Source: Hyposmocoma kahamanoa
Taxonomy: Eukaryota > Arthropoda > Insecta > Lepidoptera > Cosmopterigidae
Reading direction: 5' to 3'
Assembly: GCF_003589595.1 (NCBI RefSeq)
Contig: NW_020654422.1
Location: forward strand, 3,407,956-3,471,955
DNA length: 64,000 nucleotides
The notes under the pieces are model-generated. The model saw only the letters and a list, made by a program, of their open reading frames with translations, was not told the DNA's origin and ran no database searches. Below, in pieces: positions 35,074-43,503 of this stretch. Position 1 is the first letter of the stretch; the number at the start of each line of letters is the position of its first letter. Position numbers and translations under genes: made by a program.

Positions 35074-35087
35074 TAATAGATTCAGGT
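35074..35087 (+). repeat. Target-site duplication, right copy
   Basis: Exact repeat of 34633-34646, directly after the GTAA tail. Confidence 0.85.
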
Positions 35088-35109
35088 ATCAGTTTACGAA
35101 AATGTATGC

Positions 35110-35200
35110 TAATAAATATGGAAGTATATTAATATGCTATTCCGCGAACCCAGTGAAGGTTAAATGGTGCAAAATAGCCGCGCTTGTGTTGAATCCTTTT
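35110..35200 (-). repeat. Dispersed repeat fragment (family of 58990-59250)
   Basis: TGCTATTCCGCGAACCCAGT, GCAAAATAGCCGCGCTTGTG and TTGAAT match in reverse orientation the block at 59150-59240. Confidence 0.7.
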
Positions 35201-35384
35201 TCCCGCCCTCTCTGCACATAATTTTTTTTAAATAAACAACACAAGGGCAATACAATCATAAATACCACCATTAAAATTATACCCTCTCTACGTGGTATCC
35301 TCAGGGGTGTCGATTGTTCGATACTCGGCCGAAGAATGACCTCGTTCAGAACGGTTGGTCATATTTATAACCCACTAGCACTAC

Positions 35385-35680
35385 TATTCATCATCATCAT
35401 CAACCCATTTTTATGTCCCATGCTGGGCACCAGTCTCCACGTTGTCCACCACGTTGACGCCATGCGGATAGGGGATTTCACACATTTTCCTAGGCTGGTG
35501 AACTTTATTCGACGTACAGGTTTCATTTTCCTTCATTTTCGGTGAAGGAAAATGAAACATGTGCTCATGGTAAATTTCAAATTAAATTTCGCACATAACT
35601 TCCGTGCAACTCAGAGGTGCGAGATTGCATTCGAACTCACGGCCTCTAATTGATAGGCGGTCAAACTGCAAAATACTCGC
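35385..35680 (+). repeat. Degraded common lepidopteran SINE-like repeat
   Basis: CATCATCATCATCAACCC, ATGTCCCATGCTGGGCACCA, GTCCACCACGTTGACGCCAT, CACATAACTTCCGTGCAACT, AGAGGTGCGAG and the terminal CGGCCTCTAATTGATAGGCG follow the order I know from a repeat very common in Lepidoptera. A 15-bp perfect inverted repeat (35521-35535 with 35543-35557) sits in the middle. Confidence 0.6.
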
Positions 35681-35689
35681 AATAAAGGT

Positions 35690-36160
35690 GATAATGCGTA
35701 ATAACGCATCATTCCTTTGTTCATTTATTATACATCCCCTATTATTTCATCAATTGTTTTCATCTGTTTTAAAACACCCAGGTTTAAGGTAATACTTTTT
35801 CGTAAAAATGTTATAGTTCAAATGAATGGAAATCTGGTACAAAATGATTTGTAAATAATAAATGATTATCGAAATTGGACTTGAGAAATTCCAATTTATT
35901 TGTTATATTTTGATTTTTATTTGAATAATTTCAGATATGATAATAAAAGATAGGAGCTCTTAAGTAACTGGTATAGTACAATGTATAAATGAAAAACGCA
36001 GTAAGGTATTATACATTACATTTTATTTGATATATGCTATTAACATACACTTGTTGGGGCCCTTAGAAACTCTATAAGAAACAATAACAATCTCAGCGCA
36101 AAGTTGTGAGACAAATAGATAAGCCGATATACAAATTACTAAAGTGATTTAATCATCCTC
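35690..36160. other. AT-rich non-coding stretch
   Basis: No gene or repeat recognised. Confidence 0.4.
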
Positions 36161-36791
36161 CTCCCATGCTATTGATCATAATTGTATACAATTTGCTGAC
36201 GATACAACTCTTATAATAAAATGTCAAAACAAAGCGACTTTTAACACTGACGTAAATAAAGCAATGACAGACGTATTAAGTTGGATGGACGTCAATGACT
36301 TGAATATTAATATAAGTAAAACCAAAGTTATGACATTTAGATCTTACAACTCAAATCCCGTACCGGTTAAAATTAATTACAATTCTGACGCTGTAGATGA
36401 AGTAGACACATTTAACTTTCTTGGGTTAACAATCGACAAGAATCTTAACTGGAAGGAACACATCGAACAGATGCGCATGAAACTAAACAGATTTGTTTAC
36501 GCTTTATGAAGACTAAGGCAAACTGTCTCGCGAGAAGCTGCGTTGACGGCCTATCACGGCTACGTTTCGTCCGTGCTCAGCTACGGTCTTGTACTTTGGG
36601 GTAACTCAGTTCTGTTCAAAAGGCTGAACATATTACCTTTGCCATGCATGTACATTAGGGATATCTGCGTATTTGTCAACTCTCATCCTCAATATTTTAA
36701 AACACGCGGTGAAGTCATTCAAAGGCAAACTAGAGCAAAAATTATGAATATCTCATACCAACCTCGTTGCCATAATAGTACATTATGATAT
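36160..36791 (+). pseudogene. Jockey-like LINE reverse transcriptase fragment, upstream half
   Basis: Opens with the RT catalytic block QFADDTTLII (about 36186-36216), then DVLSWMDVNDLNINISKTK (the usual sequence after the YADD box), FNFLGLTIDKNLNWKEHI (36409-36465), and after one in-frame TGA (36507-36509, probably CGA Arg) REAALTAYHGYVSSVLSYGL and LPLPCMYIRDICVFVNSHP. A small deletion removes the block between WGNSV and RLN. The frame stops at 36787, exactly where the Crypton-like element begins, and the LINE appears to resume at 38639. Confidence 0.8.
36779..36791 (+). repeat. 13-bp direct repeat at left border of the Crypton-like element
   Basis: TACATTATGATAT here and TACATTACGATAT at 38626-38638, 12 of 13 identical. 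They flank the tyrosine-recombinase element. Confidence 0.7.
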
Positions 36792-36967
36792 AAGTGCGGT
36801 AAGTTGAAAATTACAGCGGAGGCGATATTGCTACCTCGCCTACGGCTCGGGCTATAAGAAAGCCGAGGCTATAATTTTCAAAGCGCACGTATGTCATACG
36901 ACGTTTTATAACATATTTTCGAGGAAATAAATAAGACTCTGACTTTCTTAAACGAATAAATCTTTAA

Positions 36968-38307
36968 TTACTTGTTAAAGCAGTTATAGACATTTGAACA
37001 ATTTTTAAAAGTGATTGTTACGTTGCCAGTTGGCATTTTTAATGTTGTCAAGTTATTATTATTAGTTACAATCTCCCCAGTCTCTCTCTCACTCTCTTGA
37101 GTGAAAGTAGGAGAAACGAGACCACAGAGTTCTGCAGTCGGTGGCGGCGGCGGAGGCGGTTGCGGCTGCGGCGACGATGGTGGAATGTACGCGTGTGTGC
37201 TCGTAGATGGTTGAAAGTCAACACTTGACTCCAAATTTATGTTCCTTGTAATGCGAGAGCTAATTTCTTTTTTATTTCTTATCGAGTCTTCTATGTATCC
37301 TTCGGCTACATTGCTTGACCGTCATCCTCCGTGGCGTTTTAGTGTCAATAAGTCCGCACCTGAATCGGCGAGCAATGTAGCCGAGGACCTTCTGAAACTG
37401 TGCCCTGTGTATTCATGTGCTTGAGGCAAATTTAAGAAAGTGGCAATTTCTTTCGGCATTGCTCCCAATTTATTAATGCCAATGGGTTGGTTAGTGCATT
37501 TTCCATTTTGGTAATTTTGAAAAAATCTGTTGGAATTAGCTTTTGTTGAACGAAGCGCTTCGTATTTCTTCACTACGTCGTAAAAAGGCCCCTGTATTGT
37601 GAACGACCTTGGAATTTTATTTTTTGTGTTTTTGACCTGGACAAGAAGAACCCGCCCATGGTTCTCGACATCAGTAGTTGTTATGTTTGCCAACTCTTGA
37701 CGTCTACATGCACCATTTATACCGAATATTAATACAACTTGAAAAGAGATAAAAAGAACGTATAAACACCTATATTGTAAAGAAATACGAAAGTGAAAGA
37801 AATTAATAACAATAATTTAGTTTCAACTGACCTTTGTTGCCAAATATCGCCAATCCTGAGCTTCTTTTAGGAACTTCTTGATATTGTCAGCCGAAAATAC
37901 TTTCGACTTTTTACTTACATGGCACATGGCACAAGTTGGAGTATGACTTGATATCAATACCATGGTTTGTTTTCATAGTGCTTTTTAGCATTGAATAATA
38001 GCACCACAATGAGCTTGACTTATATTTTTGAGAAAGTGCCATGAAATAGGCTAAAAACACATTTTCTGAAAATGAATTTGCATCTTTGCTTGTTTCCCAT
38101 AATGATGAAATTTTGATACGCTTGTAAGTATCTATCGGTTGATTTTTCAGGTAAGAGGCTTAGAGTAGCCTTTTTCGCTGCGTTTAAGACTTGTGGCGGT
38201 GTCAAATTAATAAATTCATCACTACTTGACGAGATTTTCAAATAAAAACAATACAGCGAAAAGAAAAAGCGCGCGAAATAATTTTTACTCGTCCACAAAT
38301 TAGCCAT
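36968..38307 (-). pseudogene. Tyrosine recombinase (Crypton-like), decayed
   Basis: Read on the minus strand: an N-terminal region (38307-38020, MANLWTSKNYFAR..., with EKSTDRYLQAYQNFI like a SAM-like core-binding domain) passes through a frameshift near 38105 into SENVFLAYFMALSQKYKSSS and SADNIKKFLKEA. A probable 94-nt intron follows (37831-37738, donor GTCAGT, acceptor TTTTCAAG). The catalytic domain then has box I GACRRQEL (37710-37690), the beta-hairpin NTKNKIPRSF, box II TGHSFRRSS with His and Arg, and RHGG, followed by TGA at 37322-37324 where TGG (Trp) is expected. In the same frame beyond the stop come SSNVAEGYIED with the catalytic Tyr (37295-37297), a proline-rich tail (SPQPQPPPPPPP) and GNVTITFKNCSN ending at 36968. 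Broken by one nonsense codon, two frameshifts and a one-base mismatch at the splice junction. Family assignment by motif. Confidence 0.75.
37738..37831 (-). other. Candidate intron in the recombinase gene
   Basis: Donor AAAG/GTCAGT and acceptor TTTTCAAG/TTG bracket 94 nt that interrupt the expected join between YLATK and VLIFGINGA. The joined frame is one base short, consistent with later decay. Confidence 0.5.
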
Positions 38308-38625
38308 GCGCGCGCATCAACGTTCTTTTTTTAGGCAAAGGTATAAAACTAGCCAATGTTACTAAAAAAGTAAATTAATATTTTTGTGTTTTTGTTACAG
38401 ATAAATGGTTGTAATTTATTGTCAAAATTAATTAAATGAAAGAATTAAATGTTCATTTACTATATTTTATCTCCCAAAGTCAATTTTATTCATAAAATAT
38501 TGACCACTTTTCTAACATAAAAACTCTTTGCAAAGATTTAAAAAAGTATCGTTCATTTTTAGACGGCACATCTTAAAAAACCGTGCATGTTACTTCATTA
38601 AAAAAAAAACTCGTGCGTAATAAAA

Positions 38626-38638
38626 TACATTACGATAT
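38626..38638 (+). repeat. 13-bp direct repeat at right border of the Crypton-like element
   Basis: TACATTACGATAT, one mismatch from the left copy at 36779. Confidence 0.7.
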
Positions 38639-39000
38639 TTAAATTGGTGTGATTTCAGCCACTTTACGAGCAAATATGTTATAAAGTAATTTATAAGAAT
38701 AAGTGCTTTGACATGTGTATAATTATTAACAATAAATTACCAAACGAAATGAAATTGTTACAAGGACATACTTTTAAATTAAAATTGCCAAAATGGTTTT
38801 TGACACATTGCTTATATAGTAATAAAGAATACTTAGAATTTACAAATTCATTACATTAATTAGAAACTATAGAGACTAAATAAACATTGAATCCCATTAA
38901 TATTTGCACATCTGCTTGCAGGTTGAATACAATGTACCTAATTTTACTTAAGACCTTTGTAATTACTGTATTCTGGCAAATAAACGTATTCTATTCTATT
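38639..39000 (+). pseudogene. Jockey-like LINE fragment, downstream half with 3' tail
   Basis: After the right border the translation in two frames gives NKLPNEMKLLQGHTFKLKLP and HCLYSNKEYLEF, the characteristic end of Jockey-like ORF2 proteins (YNxLPxEI...FKxxLKxWL...YYSxxEF). A 3' UTR with AAATAAACG and a (TATTC)n tail at about 38984-39000 completes it. Joined to 36160-36791 across the Crypton-like element this makes one LINE 3' region. Confidence 0.65.
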
Positions 39001-39377
39001 CAACATTTAATTTTTTTCTCGAGAAGATACCTCAATCGAAAATGTCCTAAACCAATTTAAGTGATATAAATCGACAAAGGGAAGTCTTAAGGAATAATTT
39101 TATGTAAAGCATTTGATTTTGTAATGGACATGACAGTAATGTCAGGTGAATTGGTCTGAAAACACTTACTATTTTATCGTACATACCTGTGTTCCAAAGT
39201 TATTCCCAATCAAAGCGCAAAATATTTCTGAGAACATTAACACAATTGCCAAAAATATTGAGCATAAATTTGAATGTATGAGTTGGTACAGCTTTTTCGA
39301 ACAAGTACTCTGCATATATTTGCAATAGCTTTTATTAAAGTGTTTGATATCACTAACGAATCCTTTTTGAATGAGAC
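39001..39377. other. Non-coding stretch
   Basis: AT-rich. A 60-codon frame at 39146 has no motif. Confidence 0.4.
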
Positions 39378-39627
39378 CAGGGGGCCTACCACAACTTGTT
39401 AAAACAATATTACTTTAACCTTACATTGATTTTTCGTACCAAAACGTACTTAAAGTAAGCTTATTGTAATGTTAAAAGTATGATGTTTTATTGCCACCTT
39501 TATGTGTATTCATTCACACAGTTCGTACTATGACGCGACTATAACATTAAAGTAATATTGCACTTATGGTAAATTTAGCAATCTTAAAATAGTTACACGG
39601 ATGCAATGGAAACAATATTATTTTCAG

Positions 39628-39661
<34 letters not shown>

Positions 39662-40256
39662 ATTTTGCTTATTTTTCATTTAATAGCACATAGGAAATAA
39701 TTTCTCGTTAAATAAAAATACGCGACGTTTATTTCGTAAAATTATGACAGCGCCATCTATATGCTCCCTGGAGAAACTAACAGTTGGCACTAGACTATAA
39801 TTCCGAATCACAACGTGACAATCAAGACTCAGCTTGTTTTATTTATTTTTCTTCATGAAAATGCGGAAACATAATTGAAAACATTAAGTTTCATTGAAAA
39901 CATTAAACAGAAATTTCAAAAGATTACATTATTATATACTTTTCTTTTTTTGCAAGTTAAAATTCTCTGAATGTGAATAATATTAAGTACTTTAATGATT
40001 GTACGTACTTGTATGATGTATTTTGACGATTCGGAACATCAAAAAAGAATGATCATTATACAGTTCATATATCGTTATTTCTTTCCTATTTTTAGTAAGG
40101 AATAGACAATATTGAGATACCATTCGTTCTTTCAGTCACTTTAGCAATAATACATTACTTGGTTGATAAGTTTGTCATAGTACGAATATGAGTAATATTA
40201 TAATAAGCTTACATTGAAATAAGATTGTTTTTGGAAAGTTTATGGTAGGCCCCCTG
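39378..40256. mobile_element. Non-autonomous DNA transposon with long inverted ends
   Basis: Left end CAGGGGGCCTACCACAACTT and right end (reverse complement) CAGGGGGCCTACCATAAACT match over at least 16 bp. Further in, GTAAGCTTATTGTAATGTT pairs with GTAAGCTTATTATAATATT, and TTCGTACTATGACG with TTCGTACTATGACA, so inverted similarity continues for about 170 bp. The 879-bp interior has no ORF and contains a (TAT)n microsatellite. The flanks (GAGAC left, TAACC right) show no clear target duplication, so the superfamily is open. hAT is one possibility from the CAGGG start. Confidence 0.7.
39631..39659. repeat. (TAT)n microsatellite
   Basis: About ten TAT units inside the inverted-repeat transposon. 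Confidence 0.95.
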
Positions 40257-42007
40257 TAACCAGTGTTCTAAGAAGATCAATTGAACCAAAGTTATTCAAG
40301 GACCATTACATAACAATGTGCATATTAATTGTGGGTTCACGTTATCTTTGATTTGGTTCGCAGTTTAGTTCGTAGCCAGTGGACCTGAAACTTTTCGTTC
40401 TAAAATTGTTTTTTGACAAACCTAAAAATATCAGTAAAATTTTAATAACCGTACAAAGAAACAGTAAAATATTGTCTTATATTTAAAAAAATAAATACGA
40501 GTAATTGAAAAGCAATGATACGCTGTAATATCTTCACAAGCCGCTTGTAGAATTTGAGTCCAATTACAACTTAAGTTTTGATAGTTCATTTTTTATCTCT
40601 TTGGAAATTGCGTCTAATGCTCGTCTGTGAAACGTTAAAGACTTTCCTGTCTCATGAAATCTAAAGTTAATTAATTTTTCGTAAAAAGAACTTCTTTAGT
40701 TACATAGTATACACACACAGTCTTTACACTACACTTTAAAGTGTTTATTTCTGTATGATATATAAATTTGTCTCGTGTAATTGATTCAAAGTGGAGGACT
40801 AATAATTTATGTAAATTCAAAATTTGTTTGTATATCTATACTATTTTCATTAACAATAACATGACTCCTTCAAGGACGCTAGTATTACCACATAAACAAC
40901 TGAGCGCAACAAATTTGCATATAAGACTTTATTGTTACTCGGCGGACCAACCAGCCAGCATTATGAGATTAAAAACAACAAAGTAACCTGCTACCGGTGC
41001 AGAAAACAATTCACCTCGTCTTGAAAAATTTGTTCGTATTGAATCTATGGATATTACAGTAATTCAACCTGTAAAAAAGAAGGTTACATAACTGGTAGCT
41101 GTTAAGCCGGGTATTCATTATTGAGTTGTAACCGAAATTGTTGCAGTTATGTTACCAAAAATCATAGTGTGTACATGGTTCGCGAACTTGCCGCGACCGG
41201 AACGCGTGCAGTTCGCAGTGAGCCGACGATAACCTTACCCGGGGGCCACGAGCCGTGACGCTCCTAGACGAATTCGCTTGACGCTACAAGCGTCAGTAAC
41301 AAATATATGATTTTATTAGTAACTTGCAGCGAAAGTCGCTACGAGCGGGTTTTCACGAGTGTTGAATGATGTGACGCGTGTTTTTTGCGGGCGGCCAGAA
41401 CAACTGTACGAGAAAGTTCCATGTGCACGAAACAGTCGCTCCACGCGCCCAGACAGAAGCGGTCGCTCTGCACTTCAGCGAATAACGCTTCAAAGGTGGC
41501 GATATTTTCGTGGCCGAGTTTTGACGTTCTCACCGAATAATGTTTCAAGCATGGCCGAGGCATTAAGGGCGGCGTGACATGGGCGTGACTTGTACAAGAG
41601 TGACATAAAGGCCGAAAGTCTCTATGCGAGAATAGCAGTATCTCGCGCTTTGTGTCGCTCTCGCGCAAATCGCGCCCCGTCGTGCTAGCCCTACAAATTG
41701 AAAACTGTTTCATGCATATACACTAGAACCTTGTTAATGTGTCTGTTACTTTACAGTTACAGCTCGCTAGTACCTGACTTTATGCTTGGTGCTTCAGGCG
41801 AGTTATCGAAGGAAAAGCAGCAAAAACTGCTAGATCAAATGGTATAGGTATTTACTATTAAGTAACGATCTTACAAAAATTATACGATACACCTAAAGAA
41901 ATTGTCAAAAGAATTTGCCAATTTGTTACACGATAAGATGTACTTTACTCGATCGTACAAAATCCTGAAAACAGGCTAAAATAAAAGTCTAAAACGAATT
42001 ATTTAAG
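40257..42007. other. Non-coding stretch with a MITE right end
   Basis: 41585-41692 (AGAATAGCAGTATCTCGCGC through CGCGCCCCGTCGTGCTAGCC CT) matches the right arm of the hairpin MITE at 11533. The left arm is not evident. A 124-codon minus frame at 41339-41713 covers this repeat and is not a gene. The rest is unrecognised. Confidence 0.45.
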
Positions 42008-42268
42008 GTAGTACTGGCAGCTTTCCTATTTCTGCCGCACAGGAAGTAATGTCAGCATTACCGTTCCGAGTTTGAAGGATAAGGGTGCTGGTGAAATTAC
42101 ATGCACTTTAGATTTGTCAACTTATGTCTCAGGATGACGGGCACAGTGGCAGTGCCCCTCAGATCTTTGCGATTAAAAGCTATGAGTAGCATTGCAACTG
42201 TTATGGACAGGCGTGTAGCTTACCATCAGGCGCAAGAATTGTTCGTCCTATCACTTAATATATCTTAA
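42008..42268 (+). repeat. SINE-like repeat, copy 9
   Basis: Plus-strand copy lacking the first 40 bases: TTCCTATTTCTGCCGCACAG, AAGGGTGCTGGTGAAATTAC, CAGTGGCAGTGCCCCTCAGA, CAGGCGTGTAGCTTACCATC and CCTATCACTTAATATAT. Confidence 0.85.
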
Positions 42269-42577
42269 CGAACCAGCGGACAATTACGACATCAAGAAAG
42301 TGCTAAATAGTATATTTAAATACAATTCACAATTTGGTAAAAAATGTAGAGCTCTGGCGGCCCGCTGACAACGACTGAAAAAGGTTTAAATTATTCGTCG
42401 CTGTCAGGTTTAAATTATTCGTCGTTAACATATATCAGTTAACGAACCGACGGACAATTATAACATCAGGAAAGTGCTAAATAGTATATTTAAATATAAT
42501 TCACAATTTGGTAAAAAATGTAAAGCTCTGGCGGCCCGCTGACAACGACTGACAAAGGTTTCAATTATTCGTCGCTG
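42267..42577 (+). repeat. 137-bp direct duplication
   Basis: Units at 42267-42403 and 42441-42577 both start AACGAACC and contain AAAGTGCTAAATAGTATATT, CACAATTTGGTAAAAAATGT and CTCTGGCGGCCCGCTGACAA. An 18-bp scrap of the unit end (GGTTTAAATTATTCGTCG) lies between them. The opening AACGAACCAGCGGAC also appears at the tRNA-like repeat at 43020. Confidence 0.85.
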
Positions 42578-42944
42578 GCAGTAAGCCATTGCACCAGCCA
42601 GTTGCCAACATCCAGAGCCCTGGTACAGAGCACGGTTAATTAGTGGCAAATGACTGGTAGGTGTTGTCGGCAAGTGAGCGATTATAATAATATCGCGTGC
42701 TACTGACAGCGATGGAGTGCTTTTCGCAGATGGACTGGACGGTATCCTGGTAAGAGTAGGCTATTTCCATAATGACCTTAGCTTCAGATCGCTGTTGTCT
42801 AATTTGCCAGCCATGAAAGGTGCGGCCAGGAGTACGAACATCATTGTGATTTTTGAATTTTTATTGAATTGATATTCAATTATTTTTTGTGAAATTATCC
42901 CACTAGTTTGTTATACTTATTAATACAAAGATGGAACACAAAAA
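42578..42944. other. Non-coding stretch
   Basis: 42870-42925 (TTCAATTATTTTTTGTGAAA, TTTGTTATACTTATTAATAC) shares about 50 bp with 49735-49785 and in part with 58025. Otherwise unrecognised. Confidence 0.4.
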
Positions 42945-43192
42945 AATTCCTTGAATCCGCCAGCCGGATTCGAACCATCGTCTTCTAGCTTACCGTGGCA
43001 CACGCTATACCAACTAAGCCACGGAACGAACCAGCGGACCTCACGAATTTTTCTATGTGCTTGCGTCGTATCTTTGTATTTGGTTATTTCAACGACTTTT
43101 TAGTCGTAGCGCCATCTATGAGAAATCTATGAAAATTTTATCACCCAGTTAGATATCTTTACAGTTACCAGCCCTGGCGAGAGCCTGCGACT
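42945..43192 (-). repeat. tRNA-like-ended repeat family, copy C
   Basis: On the minus strand: head CTGGTAACTGTAAAGATATC, then TTTCTCATAGATGGCGCTAC, then AAGCACATAGAAAAA, then GCTGGTTCGTTCCGTGGCTT with an A-box-like TGGCTTAGTTGGTATAGCG, a CACGGTA loop-like stretch and B-box GGTTCGAATCCGGC, ending ATTCAAGGAATTTTTTTG. The T-arm (CCGGC pairing) is intact but there is no U33 or proper anticodon stem, so it is not a working tRNA gene. Confidence 0.75.
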
Positions 43193-43202
43193 TCAAGAGA
43201 AG

Positions 43203-43370
43203 TGTTAGAAAAGAGATTGCATGGTGTGGGCAAGCTGCCTGTTATTAATTTTTTTAAATCTGAAAATGTCAACTGTCTCCAAATTCTCTCGTGTCCGGCT
43301 AGTTTAATAAACTGAAATTACCAATTTGCTGCCTTATTGTGGTTTATATTCATCGTCGACCGTTATATCA
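43203..43370 (+). repeat. 5' LTR of a Copia element
   Basis: Begins TGTTAGAAAAGAGATTGCAT, carries an AATAAA at about 43306 and ends CGTTATATCA. It lies directly before the sequence ACAGGGTTATGGGCGG, so it has the TG...CA ends and position of a 168-bp 5' LTR. No 3' LTR is found. Confidence 0.65.
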
Positions 43371-43386
43371 ACAGGGTTATGGGCGG
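43371..43386 (+). other. Copia primer-binding site
   Basis: ACAGGGTTATGGGCGG resembles the internal initiator-tRNA-Met binding site used by insect Copia elements to prime reverse transcription (GGTTATGGGCCC). Confidence 0.6.
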
Positions 43387-43503
43387 ACGACGTGTACGTA
43401 TATAAATAAACCTACACATTAAGTTGGAGTATGTCCAGTGACAATCAGAGGATAGTCGTTGACAGATGTGTTCGAGTTGTACGAGTGATCATATGCTGGA
43501 ACC

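Larger units (their letters stand above)
36792..38638 (-). mobile_element. Crypton-like tyrosine-recombinase element inserted in a LINE
   Basis: About 1.85 kb lying between two near-identical 13-bp direct repeats, with LINE sequence on each side. Inside, in minus orientation, is the tyrosine-recombinase pseudogene 36968-38307. Crypton elements move with a tyrosine recombinase and have no terminal inverted repeats, which agrees with what is seen. Borders are inferred from the direct repeats and from where LINE similarity stops and resumes. Confidence 0.6.

Noticed and set aside
36968..37234. Proline-rich 88-codon frame as a separate gene
   Set aside because: It is in the same frame as the tyrosine recombinase upstream and is separated only by one stop codon; it is the C-terminus of that protein.
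41339..41713. 124-codon minus-strand frame
   Set aside because: Overlaps the right end of a MITE family and has no recognisable domain.
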